Shown piece by piece: positions 8,657 to 16,015 of a DNA stretch of 43,199 nucleotides. The notes under the pieces are model-generated. The model saw nothing but the letters and a program-made list of their open reading frames with translations. It had not been told where the DNA came from and did not search any database. Location of the stretch: contig JAIQGA010000004.1 of the NCBI GenBank assembly GCA_020072925.1, positions 1 through 43,199 of the forward strand. The letters run 5' to 3'. The stretch comes from Terriglobia bacterium (GTDB lineage Bacteria; Acidobacteriota; Terriglobia; UBA7540). Positions within the stretch are counted from its first letter, which is position 1. Every line of letters begins with the position of its first letter. The position numbers and the translations under genes were made by a program.

Positions 8657-9817
8657 ATGCTCAGCAAATACCAGGGCGATCTTGTAAAAATTTGCCATTC
8701 GCTCGGCCGGGAAAAGAAGCTCGGCACAGTGATCTTCTTTGTCACCTCGGTCTGCAACGCCAAGTGCCGGACCTGTTTTTATTGGGAGGAACTCAACCAA
8801 CGGGGCGATCTGAGCTGGGAAGAAATCCAGAAGCTCTCCGCCACCATGCCGCGCTTCACCGACCTGTGGCTTTCGGGCGGCGAGCCGATGCTCCGCAAGG
8901 AACTCACGGATATCATCCACCTCTTCTGCGCGAACAATGGCGTCCGCTGGGTCAATCTCCCCACCAACGGCCTCCTGCCCGAGCGCACGGCCGAGTGGGT
9001 GGCGCGCATTGCGACCGAAAATCCCGAGCTTCAACTCGATTTGAACGTGGCGCTGGACGGGCTGGGGACAATGCAGGATTCGATTCGCGCCGTGCCGGGG
9101 AATTTCGCCAAGACGCTTTCGACGCTGGAAGCCCTGCAACCCTGCCGCCAGCGATTTCCCAACCTGCGCGTGAACGTGAATACGGTGATTTGCGCGGAGA
9201 ATTTCGATCATGTCCTGGAAATCGCGGAATTCGTCAAGGCGCGCTGCGCGGTCGACGGCCACTACTTCAACATCATCCGCGGCAACGCCAAGGACCGAAC
9301 ACTGAAACAGATTCCCGCCGAACGCCTTCCCGCGCTCTACAGGGAAATCCAGAAGATTTACGGGCACTACGCGAACCTCGTCTTCAAGCGGCGTGAGGGT
9401 ATCGCGGGGCGCGTTGCCAAAGCCTATTACCAGGGCACGCTGGCGCTGCACAACCGCATCCAGCTCGAGAACATCGAGGCGCCGCATCCCTGGCCGATGC
9501 CCTGCACCGCCGGGGAGACTGCTCTGGTCATCGATTACAGCGGCGATGTGCGCGCCTGCGAACTGCGCGGCAAGGTTGGCAACCTGCGCGAATGCGGCTG
9601 CGACTTCCGGAAATTCTGGGCAAGTCAATCTCGCCAGCAGGAACTGGCCGCCATCTTGCGCGACCAATGCTGGTGCACGCACGTGTGCTTCATCCACGAC
9701 AGCCTGCGCCACTCCCCCAAGGCGCTCCTCTACGATGTCCCGGTGACTTACCTCGAAACGAAGTTTGCCGCGGGGGAAAACGCGGTTCTCAAGCCTCGCC
9801 CGGCAACCACCTCCTGA
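8657..9817 (+). CDS. Radical SAM protein with SPASM-like C-terminus (386 aa)
   Basis: Cytoplasmic radical S-adenosylmethionine enzyme; substrate unknown. The CxxxCxxC motif binding the catalytic 4Fe-4S cluster is VCNAKCRTCFYW (Cys 33, 37 and 40). A SAM-binding LSGGEP stretch follows (WLSGGEPMLRKEL). The C-terminal third is rich in cysteines (MPCTAGE, VRACELRG, ECGCDF, DQCWCTHVCF), as in SPASM or twitch domains that bind auxiliary clusters, and its GETALVIDYSGDVRACELRG is typical of them. I chose ATG 8657 because AGGGG lies just upstream; a GTG at 8576 in the same frame would start inside repeat-like DNA. There is no small peptide gene nearby that would mark it as a RiPP-modifying enzyme. Minus-strand frames across it are shadows. 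Confidence 0.85.
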   Translation: MLSKYQGDLVKICHSLGREKKLGTVIFFVTSVCNAKCRTCFYWEELNQRGDLSWEEIQKLSATMPRFTDLWLSGGEPMLRKELTDIIHLFCANNGVRWVNLPTNGLLPERTAEWVARIATENPELQLDLNVALDGLGTMQDSIRAVPGNFAKTLSTLEALQPCRQRFPNLRVNVNTVICAENFDHVLEIAEFVKARCAVDGHYFNIIRGNAKDRTLKQIPAERLPALYREIQKIYGHYANLVFKRREGIAGRVAKAYYQGTLALHNRIQLENIEAPHPWPMPCTAGETALVIDYSGDVRACELRGKVGNLRECGCDFRKFWASQSRQQELAAILRDQCWCTHVCFIHDSLRHSPKALLYDVPVTYLETKFAAGENAVLKPRPATTS

Positions 9818-9843
9818 CGGTTGGGGGCCCGTGAAAGATCCCG

Positions 9844-9916
9844 GCTGTAGCGGCGGTCTATGACCGCCGGTCTTCGGTTTCCAAGCATTGCGGCGCTCAT
9901 AGAGCGCCGCTACAGC
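9844..9916. repeat. Double-hairpin palindromic repeat (GTAGCGGCG type)
   Basis: Outer arms GCTGTAGCGGCG (9844-9855) and CGCCGCTACAGC (9905-9916) enclose GCGGTC-tat-GACCGC and GCGCTC-ata-GAGCGC. It lies between the convergent radical SAM and XRE genes and could act as a bidirectional terminator, although it has no T-tract. Confidence 0.85.
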
Positions 9917-9965
9917 GCCCCCATCAGATTTCCTCAAAGCTTCGAAGTCGCGGAATCTCGCGCCC

Positions 9966-10445
9966 TCAAGGAAGCACTTTGGCCGACGGCTGCGAAGCCG
10001 TGAGTGTGCGCACGCCCGCCGCCGCGCGTTCGGAGCTCAACAAGGCGGCCAGCAGCACGTCCAGAGTTTCGAGCAGGCGCGCGTCGGCCGTCTGGACCAA
10101 GTAACTCGCCATGCGCAACAACTGGAGCTGCCGCGGCGAGTAGCTCTCCGTCCCGGGTTGAGGTGGCTTGCCTCGCCCGGCGCGGAGCAAATCCATCACG
10201 CAGTGGCCGGAAGGAGTGATCACGCACTGAAGCGTTCCGGGAGCGCCGGGCCGGTCCTGGAAGAGTTCGCTCACCGGGATGCCCAGCGCGTCAGCAATCT
10301 TCCGCAAGGTTTTGGGCCGCGGCTCCAGCCGGCGGTTTTCGATGCGCGAGAGGTACGAACCGGCAATTCCCGTGCGCTCGCTAAGCTGGCGTTGGGTCAG
10401 CCCTTTCTGATTGCGAACCTGCATGATGCGCGTACCCAGACTCAT
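9966..10445 (-). CDS. XRE-family helix-turn-helix regulator (159 aa)
   Basis: DNA-binding transcription regulator. An N-terminal lambda-repressor-like HTH spans roughly residues 5-60 (RIMQVRNQKGLTQRQLSERT, then YLSRIENRRLEPRPKTLRKI and ADALGIPVSELF). The remaining 95 residues have no recognised domain; they include PRQLQLLRMASYLVQTADAR and LLETLDVLLAALL, which may be helices for dimerisation. The ATG at 10443-10445 is preferred over the in-frame GTG at 10463, because AGGGGA sits about 10 bases upstream of the ATG. Two copies of an ACAYWAATGTAA-like motif lie upstream and suggest self-regulation. The target genes are unknown. Confidence 0.85.
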   Translation of the reverse strand: MSLGTRIMQVRNQKGLTQRQLSERTGIAGSYLSRIENRRLEPRPKTLRKIADALGIPVSELFQDRPGAPGTLQCVITPSGHCVMDLLRAGRGKPPQPGTESYSPRQLQLLRMASYLVQTADARLLETLDVLLAALLSSERAAAGVRTLTASQPSAKVLP

Positions 10446-10478
10446 AGTCGTTTTCCCCTGCACTCATCGGCTCGATCT

Positions 10479-10535
10479 TAACATAAATGTAATAAAATGG
10501 CCCAACGAAATTGATACTCATTGACACTAATGTAA
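10479..10535 (-). promoter_or_regulatory. Duplicated operator-like motif upstream of the XRE gene
   Basis: ACATAAATGTAA (10481-10492) and ACACTAATGTAA (10524-10535) match at 10 of 12 positions and are 43 bases apart, about four helical turns. The first contains the palindrome ACATAAATGT. They lie 36-90 bases upstream of the XRE start codon, where a repressor site is expected. A TAAGAT -10-like sequence on the minus strand overlaps this area. Confidence 0.45.
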
Positions 10536-10830
10536 AAAAGCGTATTGTCAGGATGGAAGAAGGAAGAGCATTCAGGAGTTGATTCGGCTCAAGCTTGGTG
10601 GTGTCTCGGGATCCTGCCGGTTCTTCCGCGGTGCCGAAGCGGAAGGCGGCGTTCGCGAACGCAATGGGCCGCAGAAGGCGGCATGAGCGTAGCGCTCCAG
10701 CGAGCTGGATTCGGGCCGGAGATGAGAGTAGGGGCTTTGAGCAAGCAGTCATAGTTGATCCAGCCCCTCGCCTCCTGTGGGGAGCCCGCCCCACTGGCGG
10801 CAGGATTCCGGATGCTCAAAGTTTAGGTAG
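10536..10830. other. Intergenic region before the 6S RNA, no gene recognised
   Basis: Several short frames cross this stretch on both strands, but none has a ribosome site or family resemblance. It is GC-rich with no clear repeat. Part of it must hold the promoter of the RNA that begins near 10825-10831. Confidence 0.4.
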
Positions 10831-10998
10831 AAAGGGCTGAGGCTGCTCGCCCTGAGCGGTTTGTGGCCCGGGAGGCAAGCGGCGAAGGTGCCGCGAGACA
10901 GGAAACTACCAATAAGCCCACCGACCCGTCCGGGACCTTAATTAGCAACCCCACAATCCTGCCTGATAAGCCCTGAGCCGGACGGGTCTGCCCTTTTT
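10831..10998 (+). ncRNA. ssrS: Probable 6S RNA
   Basis: A rod-like RNA of about 165 bases. The ends pair as AAAGGGC (10831-10837) with GCCCTTT (10990-10996), and T5 ends the transcript. Inside, TTGTGG (10861-10866) pairs with CCACAA (10951-10956), CCCGG (10867-10871) with CCGGG (10930-10934), and GCGGC with GCCGC near 10880-10894. The 5' half has CCCTGAGCGG, and the 3' half has GACCCGTCCGGGACCTTAAT. These resemble the E. coli 6S segments CCCCTGAGCCG and GGTCCGTCCGAGAAGCCTTA in the same order. 6S RNA binds the housekeeping RNA polymerase holoenzyme and represses it in stationary phase. A competing 11-bp helix (10923-10933 with 10978-10988) is also possible. The call rests on recall of the E. 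coli sequence and on pairing by eye. Confidence 0.55.
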
Positions 10999-11216
10999 CA
11001 GATTTAACCATTTCTTCATTTTTTCATTTTCCCATTGCCCACTTGAACCAACAGCGGCACCTTAGTCCTGAGGAGTGGATCCATCAGGCTCGATGATCGA
11101 ATTGCCGCCCTTTAGGATCGAAACTCGCCCTTTTGCAATGGCAAAATGAGAAAATGGCTAAATGAGAAAATGGTCAAATGAATCACTGACTCACTGATTC
11201 AGTTTTCCCTGCTCCC
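10999..11216. other. Repeat-bearing intergenic region
   Basis: This gap holds AT-rich tandem repeats at 11141-11188 and a similar theme in the opposite orientation near 11008-11038. No gene is seen. Confidence 0.45.
11141..11188 (+). repeat. 16-bp tandem repeat, three units
   Basis: The unit GCAAAATGAGAAAATG is followed by GCTAAATGAGAAAATG and a degenerate GTCAAATGAATCACTG. It continues into GACTCACTGATTCAG-type sequence. It ends 29 bases before the Mut7-C start codon. Confidence 0.7.
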
Positions 11217-11705
11217 ATGAATTCTTCCGAGATCTCGTTCGCTGCCGATCGCATGCTGGGCCGCCTGGCGCGATTGCTGCGCCTGCTGGGTTACGACACG
11301 CTCTACGCTCCTAACATGACTCCCGCGCGGCTGCTGGAGATCGCGCGCGCCAGTGGCCGCGTCATTCTCACGCGGGGCAATGCGGAAAAGCGCTTCCCTG
11401 GCGGGCTTTCTCTACTCAGTGTCCGCAGCGAATACGCGCCAGAACAATTACGCGAAGTGGTGAAGAAGTTCGGTCTCGACACCCGCTCGGGGTTGTGGAC
11501 ACGCTGCACGCTGTGCAATGGCGCTATCGAGAGGGTGGGCAAACAGGAAATCGAAGCGGAAGTGAAGCCGCGAGTTTTCCAGGTCTACGACGAATTCTAT
11601 CGCTGCGCTGGATGCCGGCACGTTTACTGGCGCGGCTCCCACGTCGAGCGCATCCTCAGAAACCTTGAGGCACTAATCGAGAAGACAGGGGAAAGTAAGG
11701 TCTGA
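11217..11705 (+). CDS. Mut7-C family RNase-like protein with zinc ribbon (162 aa)
   Basis: Cytoplasmic protein of the Mut7-C (DUF82) family, a PIN-like fold usually predicted to be an RNase; its bacterial substrate is not known. FAADRMLGRLARLLRLLGYD opens the domain, with VILTRGNAEKRF as the second conserved block (Asp and Asn/Arg candidates for the metal site). A C-terminal zinc ribbon is visible as TRCTLCNG and YRCAGCRHVYWRGSH, with two CxxC knuckles. The length is typical for the family. No strong ribosome site precedes the ATG. It is a single gene between tandem repeats and the sat gene. Confidence 0.85.
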   Translation: MNSSEISFAADRMLGRLARLLRLLGYDTLYAPNMTPARLLEIARASGRVILTRGNAEKRFPGGLSLLSVRSEYAPEQLREVVKKFGLDTRSGLWTRCTLCNGAIERVGKQEIEAEVKPRVFQVYDEFYRCAGCRHVYWRGSHVERILRNLEALIEKTGESKV

Positions 11706-11934
11706 GGTGTCAGGTGTTAGGCACCACCCTTACGGCTCGCGACGTACTCAGCGCCATAAACGCGAATACAGACCAAGTCAACATCCAGCGGAGGCCCTCC
11801 CAGGGATTCTGACATCTCACTCGTCGGAACGGGGCGTCTCATGCTAGATTTAATGGCTTACGGCGTTTGATGTGCCAGCACCCGGGGGAGGTGCTCAGGC
11901 AGGGGCGCAATTCTCACAAACGAGGAAGAAGCAA

Positions 11935-13098
11935 ATGAACGAGCCATATGGAGGGCGGCTGGTGAACCGTCTTGCAAGCGGTGAGGCAGCCGCAAAACTG
12001 GAAGCCGAGGCGCGGGGACTCCGGGCCGCCCGGCTGAATCCCTTCGAACTATCTGACCTGGAAATGCTGGCGATTGGCGCTTTCAGCCCCCTGGAAGGGT
12101 TCATGACACGCGCCGACTACACCACGGTCCTGAGAGACCTGCGCCTGGCCAGCGGCCTGCCCTGGACTTTGCCCATTACGCTCGCCGTGACGTCGGACGT
12201 GGCCAAGACCCTGGACGGCGGACCTCGCCTGGCGCTCGCGGACGCGGTGGGCCAGCGCTACGGGATCATTCAGGTCCAGGACGTTTATCGTTACGACCGG
12301 GAAGCGGAGGCCCGGAACGTTTTCCGCACCACGGAGACGAAGCATCCGGGAGTTGCGTATCTGGCCACGCGCGGGGAATTCTATGTGGGTGGACCCGTCG
12401 AGGTCTTCCGGCGGCCCAACGATGACGCTTTCCGCGCCTGGCGCCTGACTCCCGAGGATACGCGCCGCATCTTTGCCGAGCGCGGCTGGCAGCGCATTGT
12501 GGGCTTTCAGACCCGCAACCCCGTGCACCGCGCGCACGAATACATCCAGAAGACCGCGCTGGAAATTGTGGACGGCCTGCTGCTGCATCCTATTTCCGGC
12601 GAAACAAAATCTGATGACGTGAGCCTGGAGGTCCGGCTGCGCTGCTACCAGGTTCTGCTCGAGCACTACTATCCTCGCGATCGCGTGCTGCTCTCGCTCA
12701 ATCCGGCCTCGATGCGCTATGCGGGGCCGCGGGAAGCGATCTTTCACGCGCTGGTGCGCAAGAATTTCGGGTGCACCCACTTCATCGTCGGCCGGGACCA
12801 CGCGGGCGTGGGCAAATACTACGGGCCCTGGGACGCTCAGAAGATTTTCGACGAGTTCAAGCCGGGGGAACTGGGCATTACGCCGTTTTTCTTCGACAAC
12901 GCCTTTTACTGCCGCCGCTGCAATGGCATGGCCACGCCCAAGACCTGCGCGCACGACGACTCCGCGCGCGTGGTGCTGAGCGGCACGCAGGTCCGCGCTA
13001 TGCTGCAAAATGGAGGGCAGTTGCCGCCGGAATTTACGCGGCCGGAAGTGGCGCGCGTGCTGCACGAGGCCTACCGCACCCTGGCGACGACCACCTGA
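11935..13098 (+). CDS. sat: Sulfate adenylyltransferase (ATP sulfurylase), 387 aa
   Basis: Cytoplasmic enzyme that makes adenylyl sulfate (APS) and pyrophosphate from ATP and sulfate, the first step of sulfate activation. The active-site loop QTRNPVHRAHEYIQ (near residue 192) includes the QxRNPxHxxH signature. GRDHAGVGKYYGPWDA (near residue 285) is the second nucleotide-binding motif, and a cysteine pair (CRRCNGM) lies near the C-terminus. The ATG at 11935 follows GAGGAAGAAG at good spacing; the 21 upstream in-frame codons are discarded. The length fits the single-subunit Sat, not the CysDN type. No APS kinase or reductase gene is in the window, so whether the role is assimilatory or dissimilatory cannot be told. 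The downstream double hairpin (13130-13185) may end transcription. Confidence 0.92.
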   Translation: MNEPYGGRLVNRLASGEAAAKLEAEARGLRAARLNPFELSDLEMLAIGAFSPLEGFMTRADYTTVLRDLRLASGLPWTLPITLAVTSDVAKTLDGGPRLALADAVGQRYGIIQVQDVYRYDREAEARNVFRTTETKHPGVAYLATRGEFYVGGPVEVFRRPNDDAFRAWRLTPEDTRRIFAERGWQRIVGFQTRNPVHRAHEYIQKTALEIVDGLLLHPISGETKSDDVSLEVRLRCYQVLLEHYYPRDRVLLSLNPASMRYAGPREAIFHALVRKNFGCTHFIVGRDHAGVGKYYGPWDAQKIFDEFKPGELGITPFFFDNAFYCRRCNGMATPKTCAHDDSARVVLSGTQVRAMLQNGGQLPPEFTRPEVARVLHEAYRTLATTT

Positions 13099-13129
13099 AG
13101 GAGATCACGAAATGCAGTGATGGCGGCGT

Positions 13130-13185
13130 CTGTAGCGGCGCTCTATGAGCGCCGAACAGACGGCGGTCGCAGACCGCCGCTACAG
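13130..13185. repeat. Double-hairpin palindromic repeat (GTAGCGGCG type)
   Basis: Outer arms CTGTAGCGGCG (13130-13140) and CGCCGCTACAG (13175-13185) enclose GGCGCTC-tat-GAGCGCC and GGCGGTC-gca-GACCGCC. It is the same family as the element at 9844. It lies between the convergent sat and glmS genes, so it may serve as a shared terminator. Confidence 0.85.
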
Positions 13186-13225
13186 CCATGACCGTCACTG
13201 TATTTAGTAATCCTCAGTAATCTGT

Positions 13226-15049
13226 CTACTCGACGGTGACGCTTTTGGCGAGGTTGCGCGGCTTATCGACGTCGCAGCCGCGCAACACGGCGCAGTGATA
13301 TGCGAAGAGTTGCAGCGGCACCACGATCAGCATCGGCAGCAGGACTTCGTGGTTTTTGGGCACGGTAATCACGTCGTCCACAAGCGCGTGGAGCTTGGTG
13401 TTTCCCTCGGTGGTCACGGCGACGATGCGCCCGTCGCGGGCGCGGATTTCCTGAATGTTTGAGACGACCTTCTCGTACGACCCGTCCTCGGGAGCCAGCG
13501 CCATGGTGGGGAAGGCAGGATCAATCAGGGCAATGGGGCCGTGCTTCATTTCTCCGGCCGCATAACCCTCCGAGTGAATGTAGGCGATTTCCTTAAGCTT
13601 CAGCGCGCCCTCGAGCGCGATGGGGTACTGATACTTCCTGCCGATATAGAGGAAATGCTCCGCCTGGCAATACTTCTGCGCCAGCGTGCGGATGCCTTCC
13701 GACTGTCGCAGCGTCTCGCGAATCTGGTCGGGAAGTCTTTCAAGGCCGCGCAGGATCGAGGCGCCCTCCTCGTAGGAGAGGTCGCGGCTGCGTCCCACCA
13801 GCAGGGCCATTAAGGTCAAGATCGTCAACTGCGAGATAAAGGACTTGGTCGACGCGACGCCCACTTCGATGCCGGCGTGTGAATAAACGCCAGCGTGTGT
13901 TTCGCGCGCGATGGTGCTGCCCACCACGTTCACCAGTCCGAGCACCAGGGCGCCCTTGCGCTTGGCCTCGCGCAGGGCAGCGAGGGTGTCCGCGGTCTCG
14001 CCGGACTGGCTGATGGCCAGCACCACGGTGTTCTGGCGCAGGTTGAGCTTGCGGTAGCGGAACTCCGAGGCCAGTTCCGTCTCCACGGTCAAATCCGTGA
14101 GCGACTCGAAAACGTAGCGCCCAAAGAGCCCGGCGTAATAGCTCGTGCCGCAACTTACAATAATCAGGTGGCGGGCCTGCTGGAGGCGTTCCTGCACGGA
14201 CTCGAGGCCCCCCAGTTTGGCCACCGCCTCACCATGATTGATGCGGCCGCGCAGGGCGTTCTCCACGGCCTCCGGCTGCTCGAAGATTTCCTTGAGCATA
14301 AAGTGCGGGAAGTTGCCGCGCTCCATAGCCTCCGGACCGATTTCGAGAGGCTTGACTTCCCTGCTGACGGCGCGGTTTTCCAGCGTGGTAATCGCGAAGC
14401 GGCCGGGTTCCAGGCTCGCCATCTCATTGTCTTCCAGGTAGACGACGCGGTCGGTCTGGTGAGCCAGCGCCGAGACGTCGGAAGCGGCCAGGGTTTCGTC
14501 CTCGCCAATCCCCAACACGATGGGGCTGCCGCGACGTGCCACGATGATCTGCTGGGGATGAGCGGTGTGCAGCACCGCCACGCCATAGGTCCCCTGTACA
14601 TCGAGCAAAGCTTTGCGGACCGCAGCTTCCAGGTCCCCCTGATACGCGCACTCGACCAGGTGCGCAAGCGTTTCGGTGTCGGTCTCAGAACAAAACGTGT
14701 GCCCTGCCGCAACCAGGCGCTTTTTCAGCGTCATGTAGTTTTCGATGATCCCGTTGTGCACCAGGAAGATCTTGCCGGAGCAGTCGACATGGGGATGGGC
14801 GTTGGCCTCGCTGGGCTTGCCGTGGGTCGCCCAACGGGTGTGAGCGATGCCCACCGTGCCGGCGGGGCTGTCCTGCCAAACCTGGTTTTCGAGCGCGGCA
14901 ACCTTGCCGACTTTGCGCGCCCAATACGGCGGGGAATTCAGAATCGCGATGCCGCTGGAATCGTAGCCGCGATACTCCAGGCGCTTCAGGCCCTCGATCA
15001 AGACCTCGCGCGCGGACTGCTTGCCGGTATAGGCGACGATTCCGCACAT
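13226..15049 (-). CDS. glmS: Glutamine-fructose-6-phosphate aminotransferase (607 aa)
   Basis: Cytoplasmic enzyme that converts fructose 6-phosphate and glutamine to glucosamine 6-phosphate, feeding peptidoglycan and lipid A synthesis. MCGIVAYTGKQ places the catalytic Cys at position 2 after Met removal, which fixes the start at 15047-15049. GGAGGGG lies just upstream. The class II glutaminase domain is residues 1-220 (HTRWATHG, HNGIIENY). Two SIS sugar-isomerase domains follow (IIVSCGTSYYAGL, VLAISQSGETADT; later GRKYQYPIALEGALKLKEIA). The C-terminus KPRNLAKSVTVE is the family's conserved tail. No glmS ribozyme is apparent in the 107-base leader. Confidence 0.96.
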   Translation of the reverse strand: MCGIVAYTGKQSAREVLIEGLKRLEYRGYDSSGIAILNSPPYWARKVGKVAALENQVWQDSPAGTVGIAHTRWATHGKPSEANAHPHVDCSGKIFLVHNGIIENYMTLKKRLVAAGHTFCSETDTETLAHLVECAYQGDLEAAVRKALLDVQGTYGVAVLHTAHPQQIIVARRGSPIVLGIGEDETLAASDVSALAHQTDRVVYLEDNEMASLEPGRFAITTLENRAVSREVKPLEIGPEAMERGNFPHFMLKEIFEQPEAVENALRGRINHGEAVAKLGGLESVQERLQQARHLIIVSCGTSYYAGLFGRYVFESLTDLTVETELASEFRYRKLNLRQNTVVLAISQSGETADTLAALREAKRKGALVLGLVNVVGSTIARETHAGVYSHAGIEVGVASTKSFISQLTILTLMALLVGRSRDLSYEEGASILRGLERLPDQIRETLRQSEGIRTLAQKYCQAEHFLYIGRKYQYPIALEGALKLKEIAYIHSEGYAAGEMKHGPIALIDPAFPTMALAPEDGSYEKVVSNIQEIRARDGRIVAVTTEGNTKLHALVDDVITVPKNHEVLLPMLIVVPLQLFAYHCAVLRGCDVDKPRNLAKSVTVE

Positions 15050-15114
15050 CGACCCCTCCGCTTGTAGGTTGGGGATGACTTCTCTAGCCCTTGAGTCAAA
15101 GCCGCTATACCGTC

Positions 15115-15136
15115 GGGGCACACCATGGCGTGCCCC
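15115..15136. repeat. Hairpin between the 15157 gene and glmS
   Basis: GGGGCAC (15115-15121) pairs with GTGCCCC (15130-15136). A GCGCTACAGG stretch follows at about 15154. It looks like a half-size member of the repeat class seen at 9844 and 13130. It has no T-tract. Confidence 0.55.
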
Positions 15137-15156
15137 TACCGGGGGCAGCAGCAGCG

Positions 15157-15576
15157 CTACAGGTAGCCCAGCTCACGCGCCAACGTGCGGAACTCTTCAC
15201 CCGCCACGATCAATTCCGCCTGCGTGCCCTCGCCATCGTCCTCGCCAAACGTCCTCTGGCAAACCAGGTTGCCCTCCGCCACACGCCCGGGCATCACAAT
15301 GTCATCGAAGCCATTGCGGAGCGTGCGCTTCAAGAATTCGGCGGCGATGTCCACGAGTTGCTGGTCCCTGAAGGTCTTTTTCTCGTCAGTCCAAATCTCG
15401 GCCAGCGTGGCGCAGGAAATCGCCACCACCACCCTTCGTCCGTTGACCCGGAAATAGCAGTCGATGCTGTCACTGTGCCGGGGCGAGATGCCCGGCATCA
15501 GGCAAACAAACCGAACCTTGACGGGCTCCGGAGAAAGCCTCGATGCGACTTCAAAGGGCGTTACCGTATAGCTCAT
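15157..15576 (-). CDS. Unrecognised conserved-looking protein (139 aa)
   Basis: I do not recognise this gene. It has a good ribosome site (AAGGGGA seven bases before the ATG) and lies 107 bases upstream of glmS on the same strand. The protein has no signal peptide or membrane segment. Its middle alternates strands and helices (VRFVCLMPGISPRHSDSIDC, RRVVVAISCATLAEIW) and its C-terminal half is acidic (RTFGEDDGEGTQAEL). It is probably a small cytoplasmic protein of under 16 kDa. The plus-strand frames over it look like shadows, because this frame has the ribosome site and a natural amino acid mix. Co-transcription with glmS is possible. Confidence 0.65.
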   Translation of the reverse strand: MSYTVTPFEVASRLSPEPVKVRFVCLMPGISPRHSDSIDCYFRVNGRRVVVAISCATLAEIWTDEKKTFRDQQLVDIAAEFLKRTLRNGFDDIVMPGRVAEGNLVCQRTFGEDDGEGTQAELIVAGEEFRTLARELGYL

Positions 15577-15782
15577 CAGTATTTCCCCTTAGTCCAGCCG
15601 CGATAAGCGCGCTCGCAGGAGCGCGGTAAAACGTTGATTATAGCGTATCCGCCAGATTTGAATAGACGCCACTTCGCGCAGTCCCCTATTTTTCTCAGGA
15701 AAGCTGAGGCTTCTCCCTCAGAAAAACCGGCCGACAAACCTCAAATGTCTTGCAACCTTTCCCCTCGACTTTTCGTCTAATA

Positions 15783-15850
15783 GGGTAACTCAACTCTAAT
15801 GACTACCTGGGGAAGTGGGTAGCATAGGGCGACCTGAGTTACCCACTTCC
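15783..15850. promoter_or_regulatory. Two mutually exclusive inverted repeats
   Basis: The segment 15835-15850 reads TGAGTTACCCACTTCC. Its first part pairs with GGGTAACTCA (15783-15792), and its last part with GGAAGTGGGTA (15811-15821). The two helices share the bases TACCC (15840-15844), so only one can form. They lie about 100 bases upstream of the promoter-like pair. Confidence 0.6.
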
Positions 15851-15946
15851 TCCTTCCTAAGCTCGGAAATCAACAAAAAGCAGGGAGGCACTCCGGAGCA
15901 GGCAATTGTTTTGCGCGCATTGGCGGCGTAAACGGTGAAAAACGGT

Positions 15947-15975
15947 TTGCATCCAACGCCAAGGCTGGATATACT
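15947..15975 (+). promoter_or_regulatory. Sigma-70-like promoter of the GAF-PP2C gene
   Basis: TTGCAT (15947-15952) and TATACT (15970-15975) are separated by exactly 17 bases. Transcription from about 15982 would leave a 34-base leader before GTG 16016 and would exclude the upstream GTG at 15935. Confidence 0.55.
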
Positions 15976-16015
15976 CCCAGGCAAGCTCCTAGGCGAACTT
16001 GAAAAGGAAATCTCC

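Larger units (their letters stand above)
15577..16015. other. Divergent intergenic region with hairpins and a promoter
   Basis: It contains the hairpin CGCGCTC-gcag-GAGCGCG (15608-15625), a set of overlapping inverted repeats (15783-15850) and a strong promoter-like pair (15947-15975). An open frame from GTG 15935 into the phosphatase gene crosses the promoter and is probably not translated. Confidence 0.55.

Noticed and set aside
8639-9937. A 432-residue minus-strand frame opposite the radical SAM gene
   Set aside because: The plus-strand frame has the CxxxCxxC motif; this frame has none and runs through the double-hairpin repeat.
10589-10840. Short frames on both strands upstream of the 6S RNA
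   Set aside because: No ribosome site, no family resemblance and overlap with the RNA start region.
13895-15067. A 390-residue plus-strand frame opposite glmS
   Set aside because: GlmS is unmistakable on the other strand and this frame has no family features.
15935-16015. An upstream GTG start for the GAF-PP2C protein
   Set aside because: A 17-base-spaced promoter lies inside this stretch and the GTG at 16016 has a better ribosome site.
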